Source: AP-16 sp046727735 (lineage in GTDB: Bacteria; Pseudomonadota; Alphaproteobacteria; Rhizobiales; Xanthobacteraceae). Taken from it: DNA of 64,000 nucleotides. Within the stretch, counting starts at the first letter, position 1. Each line of letters begins with the position of its first letter. Shown here piece after piece: positions 55,423 through 63,852 of the stretch. The stretch is taken from contig JBKPDF010000052.1 of assembly GCA_046727735.1 (NCBI GenBank), forward strand, positions 40,427-104,426, in the 5' to 3' direction. Under the pieces are notes generated by a model. It worked only from the letters and a program-made list of their open reading frames with translations. It did no database searches and had not been told where the DNA came from. Made by a program: the position numbers and the translations under genes.

Positions 55423-55448
55423 CTTCCCAGGAAACCGCGACTGGGAAG
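55423..55448. promoter_or_regulatory. Inverted repeat CTTCCCAG/CTGGGAAG before the first island gene
   Basis: A perfect 8-base inverted repeat with a 10-base spacer, 40 bases after the tRNA and just upstream of the ATG at 55452. The TTCCCA/TGGGAA core recurs at 56429-56454. It looks like a protein-binding operator; it is not followed by a T-run, so a terminator is unlikely. Confidence 0.5.
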
Positions 55449-55451
55449 ACC

Positions 55452-56171
55452 ATGGGAAGATGCAAGCGAGGCGTAGATTCAATGCCAGAAAAAGAGAGCA
55501 TCACGACTGCGTGGCGGCAGCTGGACAGCGGCCTGACCGAAGCGCGCCGAGCGCATACCGAAACATCCAATGTTGACGGTGGCAGATGGGAGGCGATTCG
55601 GGCGCTCTGGGCTGTCGAAGCGTTCGTCGAGAGACTGCGGCCGGATTGGCGAAGGGCGAGCCCGCTCAGGCCGCTAATAGATGCGCTCGAGGATCTCGAT
55701 AGAGGCAAAGTCAACCCAATACTCAAGCCAAAGAAGGCGGGCCATCGCAGGCCGGACAACCTCGGCCGCCGAATGGTGAAGTACGCCGTGGCGGTAACCG
55801 CGACGATGCTCGCGAAAGAACTTAATTGCAGTGCGCACAAAGCCGCTGAGTACGTAGCTGAGTTACTCAAGAAGTGTGACTTCAAGCTCTATAAGAATAG
55901 CTATGCAACTTGGAGGACTGTGGAAGAGTGGCGGCATGAAATGCGGAGAAGTTCCAGAAGGGACAGAAAGTTCTTGTGTCAACAGATGCTCGCCGGCACG
56001 GAACAGCGCTTTGATCTCAAAAGGGCAGAACTGGTGACACGCCTTGAGATTCGAAAATACTTACTCGGCGAGCTTTTAAGAGTGATGGCATCATTTTACA
56101 GACCGATCGGGGCGTCAAAGGACAAGCTTAATGCGGTTGCACGCGCTCTTAATGCGCCCCTGTTGCCGTGA
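55452..56171 (+). CDS. Island protein of unknown function
   Basis: 239 residues from ATG 55452 (GGGAAG close upstream; ATG 55482 is an alternative). It is highly charged and helical, with AMLAKELNCSAHKAAEYVAE-like segments and several basic stretches (EWRHEMRRSSRRDRKFL). It occupies the place beside the tRNA where an integrase would be expected but shows none of the tyrosine-recombinase R..HxxR..Y pattern. No family recognised. Codon use is clearly less GC-biased than left of the tRNA. Confidence 0.65.
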   Translation: MGRCKRGVDSMPEKESITTAWRQLDSGLTEARRAHTETSNVDGGRWEAIRALWAVEAFVERLRPDWRRASPLRPLIDALEDLDRGKVNPILKPKKAGHRRPDNLGRRMVKYAVAVTATMLAKELNCSAHKAAEYVAELLKKCDFKLYKNSYATWRTVEEWRHEMRRSSRRDRKFLCQQMLAGTEQRFDLKRAELVTRLEIRKYLLGELLRVMASFYRPIGASKDKLNAVARALNAPLLP

Positions 56172-56217
56172 TCTCACCTCCCGGCCAGTAGAATAACGTT
56201 CGGAAATAACCCATGGC

Positions 56218-56244
56218 CTTCTTCCCAATTTGGTCTGGAAGAAG
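56218..56244. promoter_or_regulatory. Inverted repeat CTTCTTCC/GGAAGAAG
   Basis: A perfect 8-base inverted repeat with an 11-base spacer, 47 bases after the stop of the 55452 gene and followed by a T-rich stretch. It could be a weak terminator or an operator. Confidence 0.4.
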
Positions 56245-56428
56245 CATCACCCATTTTCCTGGTTTTGTTTCATTTCCCCCGAAGCGCTAGAGCGCATTCC
56301 AATCAGATGGGATCGGTGGGACGCAATTTAAGAGGCGTCGCGGAGTTTCGGTGCGCCTTTTGCCTATTGTTGGCTCTACCCGGGGGATTAAGCGACGCTG
56401 TGAGAATTTCGGGAAATAGGTCCCAGCT

Positions 56429-56454
56429 TTTTCCCAATTGTCGTTTTGGGAAAA
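56429..56454. promoter_or_regulatory. Inverted repeat TTTTCCCAA/TTGGGAAAA before the polymerase operon
   Basis: A perfect 9-base inverted repeat with an 8-base spacer, about 105 bases before the first gene of the operon. It shares TTCCCA/TGGGAA with the repeat at 55423, which suggests one island regulator, perhaps the HTH protein encoded next. Confidence 0.5.
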
Positions 56455-56559
56455 TGGGCTGCACTTCATCCCCATTTTCATTCAACCAAACTAAATATCC
56501 GCCCCCTACTCTCCCCGGGTCTGCTGGAGAGCAGACATGCTCATTTAAGGGAGATCCAA

Positions 56560-56793
56560 ATGGCTGATCAAAGTGGAAATGGTGGCCTGGGCGATGACTG
56601 CGTTCTAGGTCTGCAAGAAGCGGCGAAGCAAGTGGGGATTTCGGTGCCCACGTTAAGGAGGCTGATTGCGGCAGAGGAGGGTCCGAGGGTCACTCAACTA
56701 TCGCAACGACGGCGTGGTGTCCGCATTCGTCATGTTCGCCAATGGCTCGAAGCCCGTACCTTGGGCGAGAACTTGACGGGAGACGAATCATGA
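56560..56793 (+). CDS. Helix-turn-helix DNA-binding protein (excisionase/AlpA-like)
   Basis: 77 residues from ATG 56560 with AAGGGAG upstream. The core LGLQEAAKQVGISVPTLRRL and RRGVRIRHVRQWLEAR follow the winged-HTH pattern of MerR-like/excisionase-type proteins of mobile elements. It overlaps the next gene by 4 bases (ATGA). Likely an island regulator or directionality factor. Confidence 0.75.
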   Translation: MADQSGNGGLGDDCVLGLQEAAKQVGISVPTLRRLIAAEEGPRVTQLSQRRRGVRIRHVRQWLEARTLGENLTGDES

Positions 56794-57356
56794 GCGCGCC
56801 GATGAACATCTTTGCTGATCTAGCGGCCCTCCGGCTGTCCGATAGCGATACCGCAGCAGTGGTTGGCGCTCGCGAGGTGCTCTCTCACGTCCCCGTGCGA
56901 AAGCCCAGTAGGCATGAATATTTTCGCGTACATCCGGATCACGACATGTCGTTAACGACCGCAGTGTTTACGGACCAAGAGGAAGGGGAGACCTTCCTAG
57001 TGGCTCCGGAAATGCGGGCGGCGCTCGTGGGTGAGAGTAAACCGGTGCACCTCGTTACAGCCATAACCAGACAAAACGTGGTTCTGATCTGGCCTCTGTC
57101 TATCGATATTGATGGGCGATCAAACCCCTGGCATGAGGTCGCTCGAGAAGCAGCAGAATTGGCGAAAACCCATTGGGTCAGAATGGCGTCTGACAGGTCT
57201 CTACGAGCCTACCGGGTCTTCAAGGCGGAAGGGGAACTTTCAGATCCCAAATGGCCGGAGCAGTCCTTCAGCGAGCTCCTTGAGATCGCATTCCGGGGCC
57301 GAGTAATCGATCAACTGGATCACCCGGTGCTGCGACGATTGCGCGGGCTTACGTGA
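56790..57356 (+). CDS. Island protein of unknown function, coupled to DNA polymerase
   Basis: 188 residues, overlapped by 4 bases upstream (ATGA) and touching the polymerase start downstream (TGATG). It starts NIFADLAALRLSDSDTAAVV and contains HEYFRVHPDHDMS and NVVLIWPLSIDIDGR. No known domain recognised. Its strict coupling to the polymerase suggests a replication partner. Confidence 0.7.
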   Translation: MSAPMNIFADLAALRLSDSDTAAVVGAREVLSHVPVRKPSRHEYFRVHPDHDMSLTTAVFTDQEEGETFLVAPEMRAALVGESKPVHLVTAITRQNVVLIWPLSIDIDGRSNPWHEVAREAAELAKTHWVRMASDRSLRAYRVFKAEGELSDPKWPEQSFSELLEIAFRGRVIDQLDHPVLRRLRGLT

Positions 57357-59152
57357 TGGAAACTATTCTTGGCATTGAGGACGGCGACATCAAAGTCGCC
57401 GTTCCGTTCCTCGCGCCATTTCGCCAGATATGGTGCGTGGATTTCGAGTACCAAACCAACGCCGGCGAGCGCCCCCACGTGGTGTGCTTGGTAGCGCGAG
57501 AGTTCAACACTGGTCGCGAAGTTCGACTCTGGCGCAATGAACTACTCGGGTTAAAGCGAGCCCCCTTCGATACCGGTGCAGATTGTTTATTCGTAGCCTA
57601 TTACGCCAGCGCCGAGCTTGGTTGCTTCCTGGAACTGGGTTGGCCCTTACCGGAGAAGATCCTTGATCTTTTTGTAGAGCACCGCGTTGCCACGAATGGC
57701 ATTGACACTCTGTGTGGCGATGGCCTTATCGGTGCCCTGGCCATCCGCGGACTGGCCCATATTGATGCCGGTGAAAAGGAGGGAATGCGGAAGCTTATTT
57801 GTGAGCAAGACGCGTGGTCCGCAGATGAACAGGTATCCATTCTCCAGTACTGCGCCTCAGATGTTACTGGACTCGTAGCGCTGTTGCCGCGAATGGCTCC
57901 GACGATTGACTGGCCACGGGCGCTGCTTCGTGGACGATATATGGCAGCGGTCGCTCGGATGGAGCGGTCTGGTGTACCGATTGATACCGCTGTCCAACGA
58001 AGTCTCGTAAAGAACTGGGAGGCAATAAAACAGCGTTTAGTGACCGAGGTAGATGCCGATTACGGTGTATATGAAGCTAACACATTCGTCCGCGAGCGTT
58101 TCCGGAAGATGCTTTTGGCCCGCCACATTCCTTGGCCAACATCAAAATCCGGCGCATTGATCATTAATGACGATGTGTTTCGTGAGCAGGCGCTGCGCTA
58201 TCCGGAACTGCAAACGCTACGTGAATTACGAGTAACCCTAAGCGGGCTGCGGCTCACTGGAATGGAGGTCGGCGCGGATGGTCGTAATAGGTGCCTGCTT
58301 TCACCATTCCGTTCCGAGACGGGGCGTAATCAACCTTCGAACAACAAGTTTGTGTTTGGTCCTGCTCGTTGGCTACGCGGGCTGATCAAGCCGCCAGAGG
58401 GTTATGGACTGGCCTATGTCGATTTTTCTGCACAAGAAATTGGCATCGCGGCAGGGCTTTCGGGCGACGAGCAGATGATAGAGGGCTACGAGAGCGGCGA
58501 TCCATACCTCGCGTTTGCGAAAGCTGCCCGCTTGGCTCCTTTAGACGCTACGAAGTCGTCGCACAAGGCCATCCGGGATCGTTGTAAGGCCATCGTGCTG
58601 GGGATCAATTATGGGATGGGGGCGGAGTCTATGGCCACCGCCGCGGGCATCACCCCCGCAGAGGCTAGGGAACTGTTGCGATTGCATCGTGACACGTACG
58701 GGCATTTTTGGCGCTGGAGCGAGGACACAGTATCGAAGGCTATGATTACGAATGAGATCCGTACCGTGTTCGGCTGGCGGCGGCGCATGAACAGTGACCC
58801 TAACCCTCGCTCACTGATGAATTTGCCAATGCAAGCGAATGGCGCTGAAATGATGAGGATAGCTGCGATCGCAGGAACGGAAGCGGGCATAGAGGTTTGC
58901 GCACCGGTGCACGATGCCTTCCTCATCGCCGCGCCGCTGGAGCAGCTCGACTCTCGATTAGCATTGATGCGAGAAATGATGTCGGAGGCAGGACGCCACG
59001 TAACAGGCGGACTAAGCATCCGCACGGACGCCGAAGTCGTGCGGTACCCTGACCGCTACATGGACGAGCGGGGAAAAGTGATGTGGGAGCGAGTGTTAGC
59101 CATACTCACCCGGGTCGAAGAGGCAGCGCATGAAAAAGAAGCATTAGGTTGA
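57356..59152 (+). CDS. Family A (PolI-type) DNA polymerase of a mobile element
   Basis: 598 residues (a GTG at 57353 is also possible). An N-terminal 3'-5' exonuclease-like domain has Asp29-x-Glu31 in VDFEYQ and a YxxxD motif in LQYCASDV. The polymerase domain has motif A YVDFSAQEIGI (Asp356), motif B RDRCKAIVLGINYGMG (Lys411) and motif C PVHDAFLI (His519, Asp520), so all catalytic carboxylates and the nucleotide-binding Lys are present. The 5' nuclease domain of cellular PolI is absent and the protein is much shorter than PolA. It should replicate or repair the element's own DNA. Confidence 0.92.
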   Translation: METILGIEDGDIKVAVPFLAPFRQIWCVDFEYQTNAGERPHVVCLVAREFNTGREVRLWRNELLGLKRAPFDTGADCLFVAYYASAELGCFLELGWPLPEKILDLFVEHRVATNGIDTLCGDGLIGALAIRGLAHIDAGEKEGMRKLICEQDAWSADEQVSILQYCASDVTGLVALLPRMAPTIDWPRALLRGRYMAAVARMERSGVPIDTAVQRSLVKNWEAIKQRLVTEVDADYGVYEANTFVRERFRKMLLARHIPWPTSKSGALIINDDVFREQALRYPELQTLRELRVTLSGLRLTGMEVGADGRNRCLLSPFRSETGRNQPSNNKFVFGPARWLRGLIKPPEGYGLAYVDFSAQEIGIAAGLSGDEQMIEGYESGDPYLAFAKAARLAPLDATKSSHKAIRDRCKAIVLGINYGMGAESMATAAGITPAEARELLRLHRDTYGHFWRWSEDTVSKAMITNEIRTVFGWRRRMNSDPNPRSLMNLPMQANGAEMMRIAAIAGTEAGIEVCAPVHDAFLIAAPLEQLDSRLALMREMMSEAGRHVTGGLSIRTDAEVVRYPDRYMDERGKVMWERVLAILTRVEEAAHEKEALG

Positions 59153-59178
59153 TTGTTGCACCACGTCAACAACGACAC

Positions 59179-59222
59179 CCTTCGCATCGTTGCGATACCA
59201 CCTTCGCATTAGAGCGATACCG
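59179..59222. promoter_or_regulatory. Two tandem 22-bp repeats with TCGCAT..GCGATA cores
   Basis: Two directly adjacent units, CCTTCGCATCGTTGCGATACC(A) and CCTTCGCATTAGAGCGATACC(G), 17 of 22 positions identical. Each unit holds an inverted TCGCAT-N4-GCGATA. They lie 12 bases before the next gene. They could be operators or origin-type iterons. Confidence 0.55.
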
Positions 59223-59233
59223 TCTCATCTATT

Positions 59234-59644
59234 ATGGAATCTACTATGAAATATGATAATAGAACTCCTATGGCTGATACCTCTAGCCTCCGAGAGGTTG
59301 AGATCGAAACAGGAGCGTTGCTTCGAGCACAAGATCAGAAAAGGGGTCCATTTCTCAAAGGACCGATACCGCTGGTGCAGATCACGACGGCGGCTTCTTT
59401 ACCTGGGCAGGCTCTGGCACTGTTTCTGGTTATCCACCACCAGATGGCGTTGACGGGGAAACCAGTCGTAACCCTACCAAAAACTCTTCTCACCGATTTC
59501 GGGATTGGGAAGGACGCAAAGTCGCGGGGTCTTCGCCAGCTCGAGAACTCGGGACTCATTCGGGTCCAGCGTTCGAAGGGGCGCTCGGCCCGGATCACAA
59601 TCCCCACCCTGCCGAACCGGCACGCCGTAACGAAGTACCCGTGA
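59234..59644 (+). CDS. Winged-helix-like DNA-binding protein of the island
   Basis: 136 residues. ATGs at 59234, 59246 and 59270 compete and none has a strong ribosome site. The C-terminal part has the helix-helix-wing look: GQALALFLVIHHQMALTG, LTDFGIGKDAKSRGLRQLEN, SGLIRVQRSKGRSARITI. This is a MarR/Rep-like winged helix. Placed after the polymerase operon and behind tandem repeats, it could be a copy control or replication initiator protein. Confidence 0.65.
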   Translation: MESTMKYDNRTPMADTSSLREVEIETGALLRAQDQKRGPFLKGPIPLVQITTAASLPGQALALFLVIHHQMALTGKPVVTLPKTLLTDFGIGKDAKSRGLRQLENSGLIRVQRSKGRSARITIPTLPNRHAVTKYP

Positions 59645-60627
59645 AGACGTTAGCTGTCGGCTCTCCGGTCCGTCCTCTAAGGGTTCGCGCACTAGTGAAT
59701 GGGAGCTGGCGCCGAGGGGCAAAGCGTCCATAGATACGACGGTAGCCTAGTTGCGAATGTTGGATATGAGCCGAGTGGCACTTGCGCAACCAGTCCTTGG
59801 TAGCACTGAAGCCAGGCTGCCTTGGAAGATTCCTGCCAGACTTAGCAATTAGAATACTGGCATTGGCGCTCGGAACTAGATGTTTGAGAGCAAAATTACC
59901 TGCGAAGGCCTAACGGCATAGTAGAAGAGGTGCGCAAAGCTCGGATCCAAACGGCCCGGACTTGGCAGGATGAGCCACGAACCTGCAAAGGGGACAGCAC
60001 GTATGATTCTTCAAGATCCGGGGGAGGCAGGTTGAGTCTCTCTGCAGGACGCTGCCAGCTTTAAGTCCACCACTCTGGACGGGGCGCATGCGGAAGGTCC
60101 AGATTCTCTCGAGACTGGCCTCCTCCCAAGTTAGTCGCCGCCATGCAGGTCATTGAGCCGCTATTAGTGGCCGGAGCCGACGGCAGAGCTGACGTCGGAA
60201 GAAATGTGAGGACGACGGTGCTGTTGATCGAGGATTGCCGATTACAGCGAGGATCTTGCCTGAAGACCTAGCGTCGGTTTCATGCCGCACATTCCAGCGC
60301 CAAAAGCAGCGTCAGAAGCAGCGTCGGAAGGAGCGTCGGTGCGCCATCACGGAAGATGAAACCAACGCGCCAATGTTGAGCACGATGCGAGGCACCAGTC
60401 CCGCGAGGCTCGTCCCCTAGTCTGAATGCCGGCAGACGAGTGCCGAACTAGCCCGCTACGCCCGGGAGATTGACGCTGGTAGGCTCTGGGCCCCAAGGGG
60501 GTCACTGGGGAAGGGGCACGCTAACCTGCGGCGTACGACCTTCCTGCGGAGGCTCGGATGGTGGTGAAAGCGCGGTCTGCGCCGGGGAGCACGGTGCGGA
60601 GGGCAGCCTCGCCAGGAGTTCAGCCGC
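59645..60627. other. Gene-poor island DNA
   Basis: Nearly 1 kb with no supportable gene on either strand. It contains a 12-bp tandem array (60304-60339) and otherwise looks like decayed sequence. Confidence 0.4.
60304..60339. repeat. Three tandem 12-bp units
   Basis: AAGCAGCGTCAG, AAGCAGCGTCGG and AAGGAGCGTCGG lie head to tail with one or two changes. Isolated within gene-poor island DNA; function unknown. Confidence 0.6.
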
Positions 60628-61163
60628 TCACGAGGATGCAGCGATGCGGTATACGCTGGCCCGGCCGATACCGAGCTTTGCCGCGATTTCCGATGGCCCA
60701 AGCCCCTGAGCGCGCAACTCTCTCACCGCAGCGCGATCAATGCTGGGTTTACGGCCCCGGTAAACGCCCTTCGCTTTTGCCTTGGCGATACCTGCGGCCT
60801 GCCGTTCGAGAATGAACCGTCGCTCGAGTTCAGCGACGATGCCCAGTACAGTCACAAGCATCCGGCCCGCATCGTTCGAGGTCGAGAATTCAGGCTCGAG
60901 CACCCGTAGGCCCGCGCCACGCTTCTCAACCTCGTGGACGAGGTTCAGGACATCTCGGGTGGATGCCGATCAAGCTTAACCACTACAAGCTCGTCTCCGG
61001 GCCGTAAGAACTCAATTATCGCGGCGAGTTCGTCCCGCCCCTCGAGGCTCCTGCCGCTTGCCTTCTCTGCTCGCACGACTCCACAGCCTGCAGTCTTCAG
61101 CCGCGCCTCCTGCGTTGAGTAATCCTGATCCGAGGAACTTACCCGCGCATATCCCACTCGCAT
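60628..61163 (-). pseudogene. Serine recombinase (resolvase/invertase), frameshifted
   Basis: The N-terminal part starts at 61163 with MRVGYARVSSSDQDYSTQEA (active-site Ser near residue 9) and runs to VVVKLDRHP, where the frame ends in a stop soon after. A second frame then carries TRDVLNLVHEVEKRGAGLRV, AELERRFILERQAAGIAKAK and a C-terminal HTH (LGPSEIAAKLGIGRASVYRI). Comparison with the family's KLDRLGHPTRDVLN suggests about 7 bases were lost near 60955-60968. The product would not be functional. Confidence 0.85.
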
Positions 61164-62228
61164 TGCTGTCCCCTGTATCGTTTGGGTCGACTCTGTAGTC
61201 TGACTGTCTCGCATACTCGTTTGCGATCCTATTAAAGCGGTCCTTCGTGTCTCATCCTCTTGTTCCGATTCGGTGTACTCATACGAGGTAAATGGTTCAA
61301 CCTACGCGCAGATCATCAAAGGACGTAGCGATCCCTTGCGGCCGGTGAGCTTAAGCCTGAGCAAAACCCGGGTATTCCCGACTAGTCGCTTGACAGGTCT
61401 GATCCAGCTGTGACTCAGTACACCGTCGCACAGGCCCGCTTTGAATTTGGGCTCGTTGGCTGGGATGTCAATCCGGTGTTCTCTAAAATTGTTTGTTTTG
61501 TGCATGCACCTGTATCCAATGGGACCAAATACGTGCCCCTCCTAAATCGTGCTCCGTGCCCCAGCTGCCAAAATCGGGAGTCCCGTTCCTCGCCCTTGCG
61601 CCATGCGAACATAAACGGGTGGGGCATGGCAGATGGAAGCAACGAACCTTCCAATGCTTACGTGGGCTGCACGTCTCCGGTAGGAGCGCCATAATGTGGT
61701 TAGGTGCCATTTTGATACGCACGCAGTGAACCGCGCGCGGGCAGCTTAGTCCCCGCACGCCTTGCGACTGGTTGTGTGGAACGCTGGGTTGGTATCAACG
61801 TCGGAAACGACGTCGGAACGGACGCCCTACTACCCCCCATCTACCCGCCCAACATGCCCCGCCGCCTCCGTAGCAAAAAGCGCTCGTGGCGACCGATTCT
61901 CCAGGCTCCCGTCGGTTCCTGATGCAGCAGGTCCTGCCAGCGTATGTCGCCCACTACTGAGGGCCACCTATAGACGGTGGGGAACCACAATGCTGGCGGA
62001 TGGTACGGCGCACTAGGAGAGCAGTCCCCGAACCGTGCCACCTCGGGACTGAATGCCCGCCGCCGAACCACCCCGCTCGGCGCAACCTCGATTCCCCATG
62101 GTCCGGGCGCGCCAGTCACCTGCTCGGTCGGCGCGGATAGGCTCGCCCGCAGGCGCAAGGCCGAGATTCGCCACCTGCACACGTTTGCCAACAGCGCAGA
62201 AGAGGCTCGGGGAGCTCTGGCGAGGCCG
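61164..62228. other. Gene-poor island DNA with a diverged duplicated segment
   Basis: About 1 kb with overlapping low-quality frames and no supportable gene. A segment at about 61508-61602 resembles 63266-63362. Confidence 0.4.
61508..61602. repeat. Diverged repeat, copy 1 of 2
   Basis: ATGGGACCAAATACGTGCCC-CTCCTAAA and, further on, CAAAATCGGGAG..CGTTCC align with the segment at 63266-63362 over about 95 bases at roughly 70 percent by eye. Same strand and orientation. Confidence 0.5.
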
Positions 62229-62888
62229 TCAGGGCCAGGAGATGGACTCGCTGGCCCTCAGACATCCGCTCCTGTCCTGGAGCCCTTGGGCTAACCGGAT
62301 CTTTCCTGCGTATTTCATGACCGTATGCCGATCGATGCCCAACTCTTTGGCCACAGCATACGCGCTCGCTCCCTCGGCCACGCGCTCAGCGATCTGGCGC
62401 CGGAGTTCCGGGGAGAGTGCTGGGCGGCCGATTCGCTTTCCCTTCGCACGCGCTCTGGCCATCCCGGCCTTGGTCCTTTCACTGAGCCTCGCCGCCTCAA
62501 CCTTGGCCAATGACGTCAGCACCGCCAGCAACACGTTCCGAACCAGCTCGTTGTCGGTGGCCAAGTGCGCTTCGGTATAGCTGTGAAAGCTGATGCCGTA
62601 AGAATGGAGGCGCTGGAGATGCATGATCGTGGGCACCATGCCTTCCCGGCTGAAACGATCGAGCGCCCAGAACAGGACGCAATCGAATTGCCGGCGGCTC
62701 GCATCCTCGAATAGCGCGGCGAATTGCTTGCGCTTTTCGGCGCCCTTGCGGCCGCTTTCGTGGTCCACGTATTCACGCACGATCACGTGGCCGGCGCTGG
62801 CGCACCAGGCGCGCAATTGGGATAGCTGGTTCTCAGGATCTTGTCCCTTGTCGTCTGTACTGACGCGAGCGTAGATCGCTACGCGCAT
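62229..62888 (-). CDS. Serine recombinase (resolvase/DNA invertase family)
   Basis: 219 residues from the ATG at 62888 (GGAG 6 bases upstream). The catalytic domain starts RVAIYARVSTDDKGQDPENQ with Ser10 as nucleophile, and contains FWALDRFSREG (conserved Arg residues) and KVEAARLSERTKAGMARARA. A C-terminal HTH (GASAYAVAKELGIDRHTVMK) follows. It is intact, unlike the recombinase at 60628, to which it is only distantly related. Likely transposon- or plasmid-derived resolvase. Confidence 0.92.
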   Translation of the reverse strand: MRVAIYARVSTDDKGQDPENQLSQLRAWCASAGHVIVREYVDHESGRKGAEKRKQFAALFEDASRRQFDCVLFWALDRFSREGMVPTIMHLQRLHSYGISFHSYTEAHLATDNELVRNVLLAVLTSLAKVEAARLSERTKAGMARARAKGKRIGRPALSPELRRQIAERVAEGASAYAVAKELGIDRHTVMKYAGKIRLAQGLQDRSGCLRASESISWP

Positions 62889-63661
62889 CTGCCTCTCCAC
62901 AATTTGCGGGAACAATCGTCCCCTTATTCCACGTCGTTGCCTTGTCGCGGGAAGTTGCGTAAATCCTCACCTTTTTCGGCTGTAATTCGAGGACCCTTGT
63001 TCCCACACCTGGTTTGCCCATGACCCCACGGCAGATCGAAACGAATCATCCCTAGGTCTGCCCGGCCCGCTCGTCCACGTAGCTCTCGCTCGCCAGTTCC
63101 TTGCAATCACTCCACCAAACAAGATGTGAGGACTGGAATGTAATTCAAGCATGCTGAAATCTATTTTTTGTTGGTGTTATCTGGCTCGGACAGGCACTCT
63201 ATCGGTGACCCACCAGCGTCTCCAAAATCGCAATGCGCTCTCGAAGCTCAAGCAACCCGCGTACATCCTCCTGGATGGGACCGAATGGGTGCTCCTCCTA
63301 AAACGGCACGCCCTACCCGCACCGTCAAAATCGGATGCATCGTTCCATCGCCTTTACGCCTGTCTATTCACAGAGCAAAAGTCAGGCTCTCTCGAAAAAA
63401 ACATCTGCATGAAAGAAGGACCCACTTGGCATGGGTCCCATCTGCACATCAATTTTCCAATTTCCGCATCGGCAATTTTGCCGATAGAAAAATCGGCCAT
63501 CAGAAAATCGCCTCGGCGCGAAAAATTAAATTTTTCTGGAAACACTAGCTACACAACAGACGATACCGCGGCCTCCAGCATCGCCTTCCATGTGCCGTTT
63601 CTGGTCTCGGACGCGTTCACGCTGTGTCGACGCTTCGGGGCGCCTTCAGCGCTGGCTGGGG
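62889..63661. other. Gene-poor DNA right of the recombinase
   Basis: About 770 bases. Long plus-strand frames exist but are of shadow composition. It includes the second copy of the diverged repeat and AT-rich stretches near 63450-63550. Confidence 0.4.
63266..63362. repeat. Diverged repeat, copy 2 of 2
   Basis: ATGGGACCGAATGGGTGCTC-CTCCTAAA and CAAAATCGGATG..CGTTCC match the segment at 61508-61602. Together they flank the intact recombinase gene. Confidence 0.5.
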
Positions 63662-63706
63662 CTGATAACGGTCTGGTTGCCGGTTCGAGTCCTCCCGGCC
63701 CCACCA
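63662..63706 (+). repeat. tRNA-Met-like 3' fragment (probable att remnant)
   Basis: 45 bases, CTGATAACGGTCTGGTTGCC then GGTTCGAGTCCTCCCGGCCC and CACCA. It matches the 3' part (anticodon loop to CCA) of a common tRNA-Met(CAT), whose usual sequence there is CTCATAACGGTCTGGTTGCA..., with about four changes. No 5' half (acceptor 5' strand, D-arm) is present, and the changes break the T-stem, so it is not a working tRNA. Such fragments mark integration scars of mobile elements. Confidence 0.7.
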
Positions 63707-63852
63707 CGCATCCGTCGCAAACCGACGTTTCCTGGTCTCTGACGAATGGCCCACATTTTGCGGGCATTTCTAGGATTAAATACCGGCGTGTGGTCTCTAG
63801 CGAGAGCGAACCCCGCCCAGAGTCGATTTTGGCGCCTTTTCGTCTCTGGCAG

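Larger units (their letters stand above)
56172..56559. other. Island control region, no gene
   Basis: 388 bases of AT-richer DNA between two island genes. It contains two long inverted repeats (annotated separately) and several further TTCCC/GGGAA words, and ends with the AAGGGAG ribosome site of the operon. It probably holds the operon promoter. Confidence 0.5.

Noticed and set aside
60304..60339. CRISPR-like array
   Set aside because: The 12-bp units are directly adjacent with no spacers.
55384..63661. Second copy of the tRNA-Arg 3' end as a right attachment site
   Set aside because: I found no repeat of the tRNA-Arg 3' sequence downstream within the window; the only tRNA-like fragment resembles tRNA-Met.
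63662..63706. A functional tRNA gene at the right end
   Set aside because: The 5' half is missing and changes break the T-stem pairing, so only a fragment is called.
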